Of a stretch of 64,000 bases of DNA, positions 1-12,340 are shown piece by piece. Origin of the DNA: Trissonchulus latispiculum (Eukaryota; Nematoda; Enoplea; Enoplida; Ironidae); contig JASAND010026749.1 of NCBI GenBank assembly GCA_030248195.1, forward strand, positions 1 through 64,000, given 5' to 3'. Each line of letters opens with the position of its first letter. Position 1 is the stretch's first letter. The notes below the pieces were generated by a model. It was given only the letters and a program-made list of their open reading frames with translations. It did no database searches and was not told where the DNA came from. The position numbers and the translations under genes were made by a program.

Positions 1-540
1 GCTGCTGCTTTACGTTTTACAACAGGTGATTAATGTCGTCTAGGCGTAGGAAAGCGGGGATAAAAATATAAAACTTGACACATTTTGCGATTCTGGACGA
101 TTTTACGAAAATGGTTTTTTCGGAACAAAGACCGCAAATTGCTAATTTCATATTGAACTTCAGGAGTATCAAAGTTCAGGGCAGTTTCAACAAAATTGAA
201 TGCTACTTTTAATGAAAAGCTGTCTAATCATCATGATAATTTTAGTGAAGTAGTCAAGAGTCAATCTAGAAGCATAAATTATCACAATTCTTTTCTTGGT
301 AAAATCCTAGTCCAGAATAAACGTTAATACTACGCCAATCAAGCATTCCAACCTTCTCAAAGGACTGCTGCAAGAATCTCACCACCAATAATGGTGTTCA
401 TAAATGAGCTAACTTTGTCTCTGACAGTAGAAAGACCAACTGACTGTAACTAAATAGACTCATAAGTGTGCTCAAACGTAACTTTCATTCAATACTGAAC
501 CGCAAAATATGCTCAATGATGTCAATGGACTGGTAAAGAC
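1..540. other. non-coding stretch, nothing recognised
   Basis: AT-rich sequence with no convincing reading frame, repeat or RNA signal. It ends at the target duplication of the element that starts at 541. Confidence 0.5.
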
Positions 541-891
541 CATAGGATAACGTGGGGGGGGAAATGGGCCCCCAGACCGACAACAAAGACCCCTCAGCAA
601 AAAGGAAAAAAGCGCAGACCCTGTCGTCCAGAAAGGAAGAAAGGGTCGACCCCTCAGCGAGTTTTACCAAAAATAGGTAATTTTTAGCAAATTTTAGCGA
701 TTTTTTCAAAAAATTTCTTAAAAATCGCTAAAAAATGTCATTTTCACTATTTTTTTGTTAAAAACGTTAAAGATTCTCAATTTTTACTAATTTCGGGGAA
801 GACCCCCATAAAATTTTGGATTTTTTCAGGGGTAGACCCTTCGCCAAGGTCGGGGTAGACCCCTCAGAATCGGACCCCGTGTTAATGTATG
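541..891. mobile_element. MITE with CATA...TATG ends, copy 1 (hAT-sized 8-bp target duplication)
   Basis: A 351-bp insert bounded by direct repeats GTAAAGAC (533-540 and 892-899). Its ends are imperfect inverted repeats, CATAGGATAACGTGGGG and the complement of CCCCGTGTTAATGTATG. The interior alternates G-runs and C-runs. A second copy with the same ends lies at 7618-8052. The 8-bp duplication fits hAT-like transposition. No transposase is encoded. Confidence 0.75.
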
Positions 892-1225
892 GTAAAGACC
901 ATAGTGAAATTCATGAATCCATTTTTCCTTTGTGTATATGCATTTCTTGCCTATAATGTCCGGTAATACTGTTTCCAAAATAAGTTAGTTTGGGAAACTA
1001 TCACAAAGATGCGTGATAGCTGAAACACTGTATTCAAATTATGCCATCGAGTGTGCATGTTAAATAAGACAGAAAGTGAGCATGCACGTCGCCGTCTACT
1101 CCAATAACAACGAAGATTCGTCAGTTTAATGTTGTGAAATTAGACTGACAAGAAAACAAATTTATGCAAATTAATTGAGCAGGCGCTCATTGGATTTTCA
1201 GCTTCTGTGTAAATGCCCAGGCTAC
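892..1225. other. non-coding stretch, nothing recognised
   Basis: AT-rich spacer between two elements. No coding or structural signal was seen. Confidence 0.5.
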
Positions 1226-1229
1226 TTAA

Positions 1230-2494
1230 GGGGGGGGGTCCATTTTTGGTCAATTTTTCGACCATCTCCGATTTCGCTCATTTTCACATATAATGATCTT
1301 TGAGTGGGATATTTTAACGAGTTTTAAAATTAAACTCGTATCTCTTACGGTTGCTGAGTTATTTCACCTCAAAGTCGAGGTCCGCATGTGTTAAACATAG
1401 GAAACAGAAAAAGTGGTGATTTTATTCTTGCGCCAAAAAAGATCTCTCGACAAACAGTTGTAATCCTGCATAATTTTATATTTATAATGTAGCTATAATC
1501 ATAAACTGCGGTACGCTGGAAGTAGAATTTTGATTTAGGCCCCTAAAATTTTTAAAAAAATTTTTATTTATCGAAAACATTGGAAAATCGTCAAAATTCA
1601 ACGTTTTTTGCAGCTGAAAAGTGGGGTCTTCGGAAAGAATTGCAAATTACTCTAATTCAGAGGCCTAAATAAAAATTCTAACTCCAGGGTTCCGTAGTAC
1701 GTGAATTGGCGGTTCCACTGATACCAATGGTTTCATTGTATCTTTTCCCAATTTCGAGATCTTTTTGGCGCAAAAATGGGCATTTTTAGCAAAATTGTCA
1801 AAATTTCGGTTTTTTCGAAAATTTGGCTAAATTCTGACAACAGTAAGGTCCAAATCTGTCTATTTTGTATTCCAACTTGTGTATTCATGTCTCTGGATCC
1901 ATTTGCAGCATGAATTATGCTGATAGCTATGTCCAGTACTTCTCAGCGTGCCAAACGGGACCCTCGAACCCCGAATTTCTCAAAACAGCGATTTTTAAAA
2001 TTTTTCAAAATATGGCATATTATACATCAATCGAAAGCTCTCATTGCGGGGATGCATTTTTCTCATAGAACTATGGGTCGGAAAAGCTTCTATTTTAAGT
2101 TAACCGCTGTTAAATGTTTCATCAAATAAGAAGGAACATTAAGAATCATTAAGCCTTGCTTCTCCGAGAAATTTTTTAGAGAAGCTTCTGATCAAGAACA
2201 TCCGGCTGGAAACGGTACTAAAATGTTTTTCTTAATAGTTTTTAAAGGTGTGTAACAAAATAAGCTAAAAACTTTGAGCTGATTTGCGAAAATTTGCCTC
2301 AGTTGGCTGCAGCACCCTTGTGCTCGCTCATATTCAAATTGCACACAGTTGATTGCTCGTAACTTACGGAGAACTGAACGAAACAACTCAAAATTTAAAC
2401 TTGATATGCACGACATATGTGGCTAACTTATGTGTGAAAATGAGCGAAATCCGTCGCCTAAAAGTTTTTCATGATGCACCCCCCCCCCCCCCCC
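1230..2494. mobile_element. TTAA-flanked inverted-repeat element with G-run/C-run ends, copy A
   Basis: TTAA stands on both sides (1226-1229, 2495-2498). The element begins with nine G and ends with a long C-run. Just inside are matching inverted segments, TTTCGCTCATTTTCACAT and TGTGAAAATGAGCGAAA. An internal box, GCATGTGTTAAACATAGG, is shared with the relative at 53102-54347, as are the subterminal segments. A TTAA duplication is typical of piggyBac-type transposition, but no transposase is present and the superfamily is inferred only. Confidence 0.65.
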
Positions 2495-2498
2495 TTAA

Positions 2499-4222
2499 GC
2501 TAACAGTTAGAAGTTTGGAGAAGGCTGGGTTTTTCACTAGCAGTATTGTTTAAGGAGAGTTATGAATTAGCTGGGTTTAGTGATTGTGGGAAGTTTCAGC
2601 TCTATTGTCTTTTGTGGAAGGGCCACTATATTTTTGGTGCTTGCAGGTCTGGTTTGCCAAATTCTATTTTTGATGCTTGTTTAGTATCATTCTAATTTAG
2701 AGTAAATTTCAGTTCATTATTGAGTTTGCCTAAGTTTATCAGTAAATTGTTGCAGTCTTTTACACTTCTTTAGAGGTCAGTGTTCCATTTGTTTCCGACA
2801 TTGCACACCACCGGTATTCACTTGCAGTCTTAAGATATTGACTTTGAAGTAAAGCAGACAACGTAGTTTTATTACTCTCGTATAGTCAAACTTCACAGTG
2901 TTTTAACCATAGTCTAGATCACCAATTCATTAGGTATAATTGATATAGTCTTTAACAAAGCTGTGATTAGAATAGGGCGCGCCAATAGTAATTACTTGCA
3001 GCACATTTGAGAAAATACTGTCCTGGACATTGCCTCTGCTGCATGTATCGAACGTTGCATGTTAATCTAACCCAAAGACCAAAACCAGAGATCGCAAGCA
3101 GTAGTTCTATCTATCATCCATTATTCAGCGTCCCCACAATACCAACATTCTTTTGCTCAAAGAAGACAGCACATAAACAAACGGATACATTAATTTGTAC
3201 AGTCGAAATAATCGACTAACTATTAGGTTATCTCGTCACAAACTCAAATAAAGCAAAATATTTGTTTATCTACTTATTCATGTACGGTGTTGTTTTACTT
3301 GTGAACCACTTGTTGTTCAATTGTGCTTGCTACTTGCGCACATACTCAGACTGAACTGATTTACAAATTTCTTTAACGATGTAGCTAACATAAACTGGTA
3401 TAATTAAATTGCTAATTATATTTTATAATGATCATAATATTACCTTGAATTCTACGTGGAACAGTTTGTTGAACTATGAATTATTGAACGTCAAAGAAAT
3501 GGTTGTAATTGTTTAAAACTCTTTGCTTTTAGGCTTTTGGTCCTGCCAAGCGCTAAAATGGAAACTATTGGATGCCGTGGTTAACAGGTTTTGTATAGAA
3601 ACGTGCTGGACTAGGTTTTAGTAATATTTCGTATTATTTTATCGTTTATTATTTTAATACATTTGTACATTTCTGTACATTTCTGCATGGTGTTTTTTCT
3701 GCACTCTAATGCAAGTTATTCCTGTTCTTTTTAATTAACTAGTTGCTAGGTGGTAGGGTTCAGCTTTACGTGTATATTGAGATTATTTTTAAACGATATA
3801 TAAAGAAATACACTATGGACTCCATACCTTAGTTGAACTAAGGAAGCAACCTCTCCAGTGACGTACCAAGGCTACAAATTGGATACAGTCTGCAACAAAC
3901 GTTTCGTAGCTCGATGTACACCGAAACATAAACTTATGTTTATTCGTAAAGTATCATGTAAGATATGTTTACAGTAGCATTATAATAGCCACAATAGTAA
4001 TAATTTGTTGATTTGTTATTTTTTGTTCTAAAATTCCATAAAAACAAAACCGTTGCGATGCATATTGGCTGCCCCGAGAACAAGAATTCCAAGTCATACT
4101 AGATATGGCTGATAGAGGAGAATGTAACAGTTCCATACCAGTCTAGTACTGGTGACAACTTCCGAACAGAGACAGAAAATGTAAAGGAGATTTGTTCTAA
4201 TTAAGTTGCTAGACAGAAGCAC
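2499..4222. other. intergenic, 3' side of the first receptor gene
   Basis: AT-rich and without a credible gene. On the minus strand an AATAAA reads at 3944-3939, about 280 bases beyond the receptor stop codon, and is a candidate poly(A) signal. Confidence 0.4.
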
Positions 4223-5206
4223 TCAACAGTTGGTGGCTTGCAACTGTCTTATTACGGGTAACTGTATAGCAACAACTTGATTCCCTTCGATGCAGAACAG
4301 ATCCATTATTGACTTTCTAATCTCATGATTGCGAGTAAAATAGATGGCGATGTTGACAGCCGAGTTTAAGTTTAGTATTATCCAATTGGCTGGTACCAGT
4401 ATATCTATTACACTTTTAGAAACCCCAGCGGCCACACTAATCGATACAATAATCATAGGCAGTGCTTGTAGCAAAAACGTGCAAACGATCACAAATACCA
4501 GCATTTTCGTAATCTTGGCCTGTCGCTCCTTATTTTGTCGCAAAACATCAGAAAGAGGTCCGTCCACTTTGTAGTGCAAAATTATCATTGCACTGCTATA
4601 TACAATAACACTACATAGGGAAACAATGACCTGATACCAATTCCATAGTTGATAAAAACCTTCAGTTGTCCCCGAACTGGTCATGCAAATGTAAGACGCC
4701 TCTTTTGTAGGGGGCAAAAAGCCTGTTGTTATCATAGCGATTACCAGTAGAAAAAGTGCAAAACAAAATCCTAAAATGCAGATGACGATCACATGTTGGG
4801 CTGAAATAATGTTGTAATAAAATATACTAGTACAGGCAATTAATCTGTCAAGTGAAATAAGCAGCGTCATTGTGGCTACCCCGAAACCTCCGATTATCAG
4901 ACAGGGTATATGCAGTTTTGTAATGCAAAACCATCGCGTAACCATGAGATATGTTTTTCCTTCCAAAAGAGCGGTGGTTCTGTGAATACCAGCAGACAAC
5001 TGTCCCAGACCCATGAATAAGTCAGCGACTGCAAGTCCAAACGGCAAGCAGTATTCTTTGCGATACAAAGACTTTGTCCGCAGTATTGCCAACAATATCA
5101 AAACATTTCCTAGTACCTGAATGCAACCTTCCCCTATGTACACGCAAAATAGTGCCTGCAGTTCGGCTGTTGTTGCCGATCTCTCATAATTGGTCAAATT
5201 ATTCAT
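4223..5206 (-). CDS. rhodopsin-type seven-helix receptor, Srsx-like, paralogue 1
   Basis: A G-protein-coupled receptor of 327 residues in one uninterrupted exon, expected in the plasma membrane. Visible family marks are GN at 33-34 in helix 1, LAVAD at 58-62 in helix 2, the Cys94/Cys174 pair that normally bridges helix 3 and loop 2, DRL at 120-122 in place of DRY, LP at 249-250 in helix 6, and NSAVNIAIY at 281-289 in the NPxxY position. The frame is open for 25 more codons upstream, but the chosen Met aligns with the start of the paralogue at 8582-9565 and gives the same length. NNLTNYE near the N-terminus offers a possible glycosylation site. The ligand is unknown. Srsx is my reading of the overall pattern; another small rhodopsin subfamily is possible. 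Confidence 0.85.
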   Translation of the reverse strand: MNNLTNYERSATTAELQALFCVYIGEGCIQVLGNVLILLAILRTKSLYRKEYCLPFGLAVADLFMGLGQLSAGIHRTTALLEGKTYLMVTRWFCITKLHIPCLIIGGFGVATMTLLISLDRLIACTSIFYYNIISAQHVIVICILGFCFALFLLVIAMITTGFLPPTKEASYICMTSSGTTEGFYQLWNWYQVIVSLCSVIVYSSAMIILHYKVDGPLSDVLRQNKERQAKITKMLVFVIVCTFLLQALPMIIVSISVAAGVSKSVIDILVPANWIILNLNSAVNIAIYFTRNHEIRKSIMDLFCIEGNQVVAIQLPVIRQLQATNC

Positions 5207-5475
5207 GCTTTTTAAAAATTCCTTGAGTTTGTGAAATAACCAAAGTCCTGCTTTTATAGCAGTATATATGACAATTATCAAATGGCAGGAAACACTCCAG
5301 TTAAAAATAAAGAGGCTGGCGGAGATAATTTATTGAAAGAAATTATTTTAGAAAGTATCTGGGCTATGCTGCCAGCATGGAGTATGAACTTATATTTCAA
5401 TTTTCAAGCAAAGTTTTATATTCTTCTAGCTATCTGAATGCTTAGTGCAACTGGCGCAGATAGCTCCAAATTTTA
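5207..5475 (-). promoter_or_regulatory. 5' flank duplicated together with the receptor gene
   Basis: Segments here recur in order upstream of the second receptor (about 9566-9870). Examples are AGGAAACAC, the box around GGCGGAGATAA (TGACGGAGATAA in the other copy), and TATATTTCAATTTTCA. The duplication therefore included several hundred bases of upstream sequence, probably with the promoter. No TATA box or initiator can be named with confidence. Confidence 0.45.
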
Positions 5476-7609
5476 TTTCAATTAGCTTTTGAAGTTTTCA
5501 AATGTTTCTTTTGCATCCTGAATTTTCGGCATTTTTGAGATTATTTTATTACTCTGACTGCCCGTTTCGGAAATCCAACGGTCGGATCAGCTCCGGCCCT
5601 AATGCAACGACAAATTTAAAGTTGATAGTAAAGTTCCCACGTTATAAGAAACAGAACAGTAATGTAATGTTGTTTAGTTTAAGAATTGTGATTATTTGAT
5701 ATGCGCAAAATGGGCCTGACTTTAGTGAAATTTAATAGGTTGAGCTCAAATTTGGTATGGAAGTCTCAAAAACAGTTCAAATAACTTGAAAATAATATGA
5801 AATGGCAAAGAACAGAAAACATACAGTGACCAGTAAAAACATCCCTGTGCAACAACTCAGTTACAACAATTCCTCCCACAATGCAACCCAAGAAAATTTA
5901 ACGTCCTCGATGCTATTTCAAAGCAACTTTTGCTTTTATGAATTTTCCAAAACAGGGATTATTCAAGCAATGGAAAAGCTTTGCAGGTTTCAAAATGTTA
6001 TCTCCAAGAGCATAATCGGCACAATATAATTGAGCCAATATAACATTTTTGCATTGCTGTCGTTTACTGTTTTATTCAAAATTAACTGGCAATATTCTAT
6101 TTGATCAACCTGGCACTATGGTACTAGAATGCTAGCAGCAGGGTGTCCAGGTATAAGACATAAATACAGCTCACGACGCAACTAAAACCATTTTTATAAA
6201 GTTTCAAACATAATCATACTACGACGTTACTTCAATGTAAAATATGTAGAGGTATTGGTTCTAAAATATTACCGGAATAAGCACAGCTTACATTATCAAT
6301 ATAAAATGCTGAAGCATCAAAATCAACTTATTGACTGACTTACTTTGATTAAATAGTCCAGGTCCAGAACCACAAAAGGAAATAGCCTGGTGCTTTTAAT
6401 AAAACCAATATTTCTTTCACAATAGTATGTGAAACACTATTAGAATTCCTTTCCATAATATCTTTTGTCTATTGTCCTTGTCTACAAAAATTATCCGAAC
6501 ATTAATGTCCTCTAAAAGTTTCCTCCACAGCAAGGCAATATGCAATTTCAATGTGAAGTAGTTTTCCTAACTAACAGTCTAACAGTAGTTGAACACTGTC
6601 AGTTTTATGCAACGAATTCCACCGTTCAGTTCAAATGTTCAACCTTTTGTGCAACGGGGCCCACAACTCTTGCAAAGGAAACCATGCTGATTTTCAAACC
6701 TAAGTTAAGTTTTTGCAAAAATATTTAATAGCCATCAGTTACAAATAAAAGAATGCATTTGCTGCAAAGAATTAAACAGGAACACCGTATTTTAGCTGAG
6801 ATAGATCTCCGATAAATAGATAGATAGATAGATCTTTTTCTAATCATAAACGATAAATTTCAGTGTTTGTCCATTGATGAGGCAGCTCTAAATAACCATA
6901 GCAAGGGTGAAAGCTTCAATTTTTAGACAAAATTGTGTAGTCATCTGCGATAAGAACATGAATATTTCTGCAACAAGTTTATAATAACTTCGCTCTCTTA
7001 GTTGTAGTGGTTCTTCCGAGTTTAAAAGTAATTTGATAATTGTAGGGTTAACAAAAGGCAAGTAAGAAAAGAAACATAAGTTTAATTCTATTCAGTTTAG
7101 ACATGCTAAGAAACCACCTTAAAGATGGATACTCGCCCCTAATTTGTTTTATCGGAAGACTGTACATACATAAACCAACAAACATTTAGTTTGTGGGGCC
7201 GAAATTATCGATCAGCTAAAACATCAAATCCTCACATAATGTATTATATTTGTTTTATTAGAAAACCAATTTTGTCAACTATAAGTGGACTTTTCTTACA
7301 GTTGCGCTTGCAAAATTCAGATATCCTGAGGAAGAAAACATTTGAAAATTCCTATGTTGTCAACAATACAACTAACATCAACTTTTATAATAAATTCTTT
7401 AATGTTTATTGTTTGTTTATTTCACTACTGTTTATTTCTGAATTGTTTATTTCACTACTGAATTGTTGGACCCTATTCGAAATAGTTGCTCTAAACAACC
7501 CTAAGCTATTAAGAGCTTTCTGGCCCAACCTAACGTGAAAGTAGTAAGAAATGGATGCACCGTATCCAGATTTAGAGTTCTGTCTGAACTTTGGTGAGAC
7601 TACATTTGG
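5476..7609. other. intergenic between receptor paralogues
   Basis: AT-rich with no gene recognised. It contains a short GATA microsatellite near 6818-6834. A direct repeat of TTGTTTATTTCACTACTG also lies around 7405-7460. Short open frames look like chance. Confidence 0.45.
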
Positions 7610-7617
7610 GTTCCAAG

Positions 7618-8052
7618 CATACATTAACATAGGGTCGGATCCTGGGGGGAGCTTGTCCCCAAAAAATTTTGAGGGGGCTTGTACCTTGAACAAAAATTTT
7701 CAGGGGGGCTTGTACCTCAAGAAAAAATATATGCAATTTTTCGAAAAATTAACGCTAATTTTATTAAAACTAGCAATTTTTTGTCAAGGTTTGCAAAAAA
7801 TCTTCAATTTTTCGAAAAATTTCAAAATTTTGCCCGATTTTCCAGAAAAATTAAACATTTTAGCTAAAAAATTCCGGCGAAGCCGGAAATTTTTTGAAAT
7901 TTTACTGTAAAAACTAATTTTTTGCGGCTGTTTTTGGTTACCCCTTGGCCATTCTTTCGTTACCCCTTGTCCCCGACAGCAATAGGGCTTGTACCTTGTC
8001 CGGGTTGGGGGGGCTTGGACCCCCCCAGACCCCCCCCCCGCGTTAACCTATG
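7618..8052. mobile_element. MITE with CATA...TATG ends, copy 2
   Basis: A 435-bp insert with direct repeats GTTCCAAG at 7610-7617 and 8053-8060. The ends CATACATTAACATAGGGTC and CCGCGTTAACCTATG match copy 1 (541-891) in reverse orientation. The interior has G-runs and the hairpin TTCCGGCGAAGCCGGAA near 7871. That hairpin recurs in unrelated G/C-tract elements of this window. Confidence 0.75.
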
Positions 8053-8262
8053 GTTCCAAGGTTAATTTAGTATCATCAGCTGTTAATTATTTTCCGAGAC
8101 CTCTGAGAACATATCTGCTTCATGTCTTTTCTGTACTGGGGAGTAACATCGTGTTGGGCTTTTTTAATTAGCAATTTTCAAGCAGGTAATATTTTACTTA
8201 AAGAGGATAGAGATGAGATAATTTGACAAATGAAATAAAATTACGACCGAAAGTACGAAAAT

Positions 8263-8328
8263 CGTATATCAGTTGGTGGCTGGTAACACTATCTTCGTAC
8301 ATCAGTTGGTGGCTGATAACACTATCTT
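8263..8328. repeat. 33-bp tandem duplication
   Basis: Two adjacent 33-bp units with two differences, each containing CAGTTGGTGGCTG and AACACTATCTT. No function is inferred. Confidence 0.8.
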
Positions 8329-8581
8329 CCAGCTTGTGTAATACTACAATTTGAATGCAACGTCCTACAAGTATTCGTAACACAATGCACGCTGGAATTA
8401 TGCAGTTCTCTGTTTGTATTTCGCATAGAAGCAGGTAAGATACAATTCCATTATTAGAGTAAAATTGTAATATTTGTTAATTTGTGCATATCTGATATTA
8501 TATGGTAGCATCTCCGTTTCGAGCCTTATTGGCCAATCCGAAAATAACAAGTTTGTCTATGATATTGCAAATCCAAAAACC

Positions 8582-9565
8582 TCAAAAGCTAGTCGCCTGC
8601 AACTGCCTTATTATGGGCAACTGTATGGCGACAACTTGATTATCTTCGCTACAGAACAAATCCATTATTGACTTTCTGATTTCATGATTGCGAGTAAAAT
8701 AGATTGCAATGTTGACAGCCGAGTTTAAATTCAGTATAATCCAATTGGCTGGAACCAGTATATCTATTGCTCTTTTAGAAACCCCAGCGGCCACACTAAT
8801 CGATACAATTATCATAGGCAGTGCTTGTAGAAAAAACGTGCAGCCGATCACAAATACCAGCATTTTCGTAAGCTTGGCTTGCCTTTCCTTATTTTGTCGT
8901 AGAACTTCGGAAAGGGGTCCGTCAACTTTGTAGTGCAAAATGGTCATTGCACTGCTATAAACAATAGCACTGCATAAGGAAACAATTACCTGATACCAAA
9001 TCCATAGTTGATAAAATCCTTCAGTTGTTCCAGAACTGGTCATACAAATGTAGGAAACTTCTCTGGTTGGAGGCAGATAGCCTGTGGTTATCACTGCAAT
9101 TAGTAGTAGCAAAAGTGCAAAAGAAAATCCCAGCACGCAAATAACAATGATGTGCTTGGCTAAAATAATGTTGTAATAGAATATGCTAGTACAGGCAATT
9201 AATCTGTCAAGTGAAATAAGCAGCGTCATGGTGGGTACCCCGAAGCCACCTATTATTAAACAAGGTATATGCAGTTTACCAATGCAAAACCACCGCGTAA
9301 CCATTAGATTCATTTTTCCTTTTAAAAGAGCGATGGTTCTATGAATACCAGCGGACAACTGTCCCAGTCCCATAAATAAATCAGCGACTGCGAGTCCAAA
9401 GGGCAGACAATACTCTTTACGATGCAAATTCCTCGATCGCAATATTGCCAGCAATATCAAAGCATTTCCCAGCACTTGAATGCATCCTTCACCAATGTAC
9501 ACACTAAAAAACCCCAGTAGTTCATTTGATGTGGCTGCTTTCTCATACTTGGTTGAATTGTTCAT
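8582..9565 (-). CDS. rhodopsin-type seven-helix receptor, Srsx-like, paralogue 2
   Basis: A 327-residue single-exon receptor with the same length and family marks as paralogue 1: GN 33-34, LAVAD 58-62, Cys94 and Cys174, DRL 120-122, LP 249-250 and NSAVNIAIY 281-289. By direct count the two differ at 46 of 327 positions, and none of the marker residues changes. Differences cluster at the N-terminus (residues 4-20), in loop 1 (44-48), in the stretch before helix 3 (82-96) and in helix 4 (135-170). The second intracellular loop start, helix 7 and the C-terminal tail are almost fixed. Both copies therefore look functional and recently duplicated in tandem in the same orientation, about 3.4 kb apart. 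Confidence 0.85.
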   Translation of the reverse strand: MNNSTKYEKAATSNELLGFFSVYIGEGCIQVLGNALILLAILRSRNLHRKEYCLPFGLAVADLFMGLGQLSAGIHRTIALLKGKMNLMVTRWFCIGKLHIPCLIIGGFGVPTMTLLISLDRLIACTSIFYYNIILAKHIIVICVLGFSFALLLLLIAVITTGYLPPTREVSYICMTSSGTTEGFYQLWIWYQVIVSLCSAIVYSSAMTILHYKVDGPLSEVLRQNKERQAKLTKMLVFVIGCTFFLQALPMIIVSISVAAGVSKRAIDILVPANWIILNLNSAVNIAIYFTRNHEIRKSIMDLFCSEDNQVVAIQLPIIRQLQATSF

Positions 9566-10195
9566 GTTTTAAATATCCACGCAGTCGTGAAAATACATTT
9601 ATTCATTTATAGGTGTAAAAACAATTATGAAAATCCAGGAAACACCACAGTCAGAAATAAGGTGCCTGACGGAGATAAGTATTAGAAGTATTAGGTATTA
9701 GATAGAAATCATTTTAATATATATATTTATGCCATGCTAATACTAATACATATTTGTGCTATAATCACGGTACGTAGGGACAGACAGCATCGAAACTAGT
9801 CTATATTTCAATTTTCAGTGAAAGCTTTTATATACAGATAACTCAGTGCAATTGTCACAGAGGAAATCACGAAAGTGGTTAAGAGCAAATTTTTGAGTGA
9901 AACCACAACGTCACGGAGGTTTTTGCTTGATTAACTATGGACCTGGCAGAGGTACGGTTCCGACAGCGTTCGTCCGATAGGTCAAAGTCAATGGTGCCGA
10001 AAGCACGTTCCGAAAGAATATGTAGGAACAGAATACCGTTGCAATCCCATCATGGACATGCCAAGATGATAGCAAATAGAATCCTGATTAGACTATAGCA
10101 TCTGTGCCGAAAGCCAGTGTACCAACGAACAAAGCGTCTGCTGCCGTCGTCTTAGGTAGCCAGTCAAAAACTGAGACCACATGAGCTAGGTTCCT
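9566..10195. other. 5' flank of paralogue 2, then unassigned spacer
   Basis: About the first 300 bases correspond to the upstream flank of paralogue 1 (5207-5475). The remainder shows no gene. Confidence 0.4.
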
Positions 10196-10571
10196 CCAAG
10201 AGCACAATACATAAGAGTATGACCGCAGTCTTTACTCTATGTATTATAAGCGTGACACGTCCTCTGCACACTATCGGCTGACCCCGCCCCCGCAAATTGG
10301 ACCCGTGACCCCCCGTAAATTGGTACTCAGTCGAAACGGGGGTACGCTCACTCGCTCTATGCTCGTGTGTTAAAGCTCGAAAACACAAGCACTACGTGCG
10401 CGAGTTTCGTGTTTGCTTCGAGCTTTGGAACACAAGCATAACGCACAATATTCTTTAAAGTGAAGGGTCCAATTTGCGGGGGGGTCAGCCGTAAGCGTGC
10501 AGAGGATGTGTCACGCTTATAATACATAGAGTACGACTGCTGTCATACTCTTATTTATTATGTACTCTTGG
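10196..10571. mobile_element. fold-back element with CCAAGAG ends, copy 1
   Basis: Both ends run inwards as inverted repeats. CCAAGAG with CATAAGAGTATGAC on the left matches GTCATACTC and CTCTTGG on the right. Further in, GGACC...GGCTGACC pairs with GGGGGTCAGCC. A related copy lies at 20102-20514. There is no coding capacity and no clear target duplication. Confidence 0.7.
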
Positions 10572-12340
10572 TTCCACTTATCATAGAATAAACTGGGACT
10601 GTCTGACCACTTGATGAATTTTCTGCGCCGAGAAAGCCGAGAAAAAACTGCTTGTCAGACGAAAATTTTAGAAACCAAACCAAACAGTAAGCGGCACTAA
10701 GTTTCTGCCAAACGTTTAGATAAACTTGATTTTCAAAAAGCAGTCGCCAGTTTTCTGAAGGCTCAGCTTGGAAATACCAAAGTTTAAAATTCAACAGAAA
10801 CGTTAGTTAAAAGAGACCTCTGGCTGCATTACCACACATGTAAAGCTGACAAGAAATCAATTTCGTCACAACATATTCGTTATAGACTAAACTATATGTA
10901 CAACTACATATTGCATATATTACACACCACGAATGAAAACCTTCTTTAGTTTTTAACAAATATAAAATATAATAGCAATCATAAACAAATACGTAATCAC
11001 AATACTATGTAAACAGACATGATCTTAATAAAGTATACTTAGACTGCGATATGCTACTGTCTCAATACTAATTTCTTAGACACTCAATAAAGCTACAAGC
11101 TTAGCAGCTGCGGAATACGGACTACGGCACGACTTTAGTCTCAGGACAATCCGATATAAACTGACAGGCTTCGAAATCGTGAGACAACCATCACCACCGT
11201 TATCTGTGCAGATGCTCAAAGTTCTCCACGGGGTGAAAACTGATTTCGTCGACCATGGGAGGAATCCAGTTGGGAAACTGGTAGTCACTTGCAGTGCTGC
11301 CCACCAGCTTAGCATATTTATAGGTTAACGACATTCAGAATTTCCATGCCAACAATTTCAATAAGGTTGAGTGAGAACAAGACTGCGAGGGTGCTCGGAC
11401 AGTTGCGCAGCACCTAAGTGACGTCCATGGACTTTATACACATAGTTTTCCAATGTGTCAATCTGATAATTACCGAAACGTTTGTTAAGTTTTCGCATCA
11501 GTCTTCGGGGAATTCCACAACGGTGAATATTTCAAGACTGTGGGGGAGACCGTCAGCATTTCTCATTGCATTGTCATTATCAATATATGCCGCCACTACA
11601 ACCTAAACAACTGAAAGCCACTGAATTGACGTCATCGAGCGAGCTTGGACTTGGTGATTTTGCGTTTGAAATCCCGTTAAAAATTTAGTCTCTGGCGGTC
11701 CGGAGTGGAATTAGTGCATCCACTTGCATGCGCGACTTTAAGCATGAATTACAGTATCGCACTAGATAAGAACCCTCAGGCCTCTAAACAGGCAATTAGA
11801 CCAGTTTGGAGCGAATTGAGCTGCCATAAAGACAATTCCGATTCACTTGCGCTGTCTTTAAGTAAATTTTCAGCCTCACCATGAGTTTAAATAGTTCAGT
11901 GTAATACACTACAATCACCAATCAGAGCTTGCGCTATAATGTTTATAGGACAACAAGAAAGCATACATAATGATGGGAGGAATTATAACAGACATAATAT
12001 ATATTATACATGAAATCCAAAAAGTTCTTAACGCTCCTGTCGCCATACACAACTCTTCTTTCCGAATTTTCAGTTCTATCACTGCCAGATAGCAAAGTAA
12101 CGTAGTAATGCTGGAGTCGGACTATAGCCCCACCTTGAACTTAAAATATTTGCAACAAAATATTTGGAAAAAACTATAAGATAATTTGTAGTATCACACA
12201 TGCTACTTCTTTATAATATCGTTGGCATTCACTTCATGAAATAAAATTGGAGAAAAAATTTCCAAGCACTATAAACCTATAAATGTCATCGTTCGAACTG
12301 ACAAATTAATACATGTGCTACTGTCAAAAATCAGTTTGGA
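10572..12340. other. intergenic, 3' side of the third receptor gene
   Basis: AT-rich sequence with only short chance frames. No repeat or RNA gene was recognised. Confidence 0.45.
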
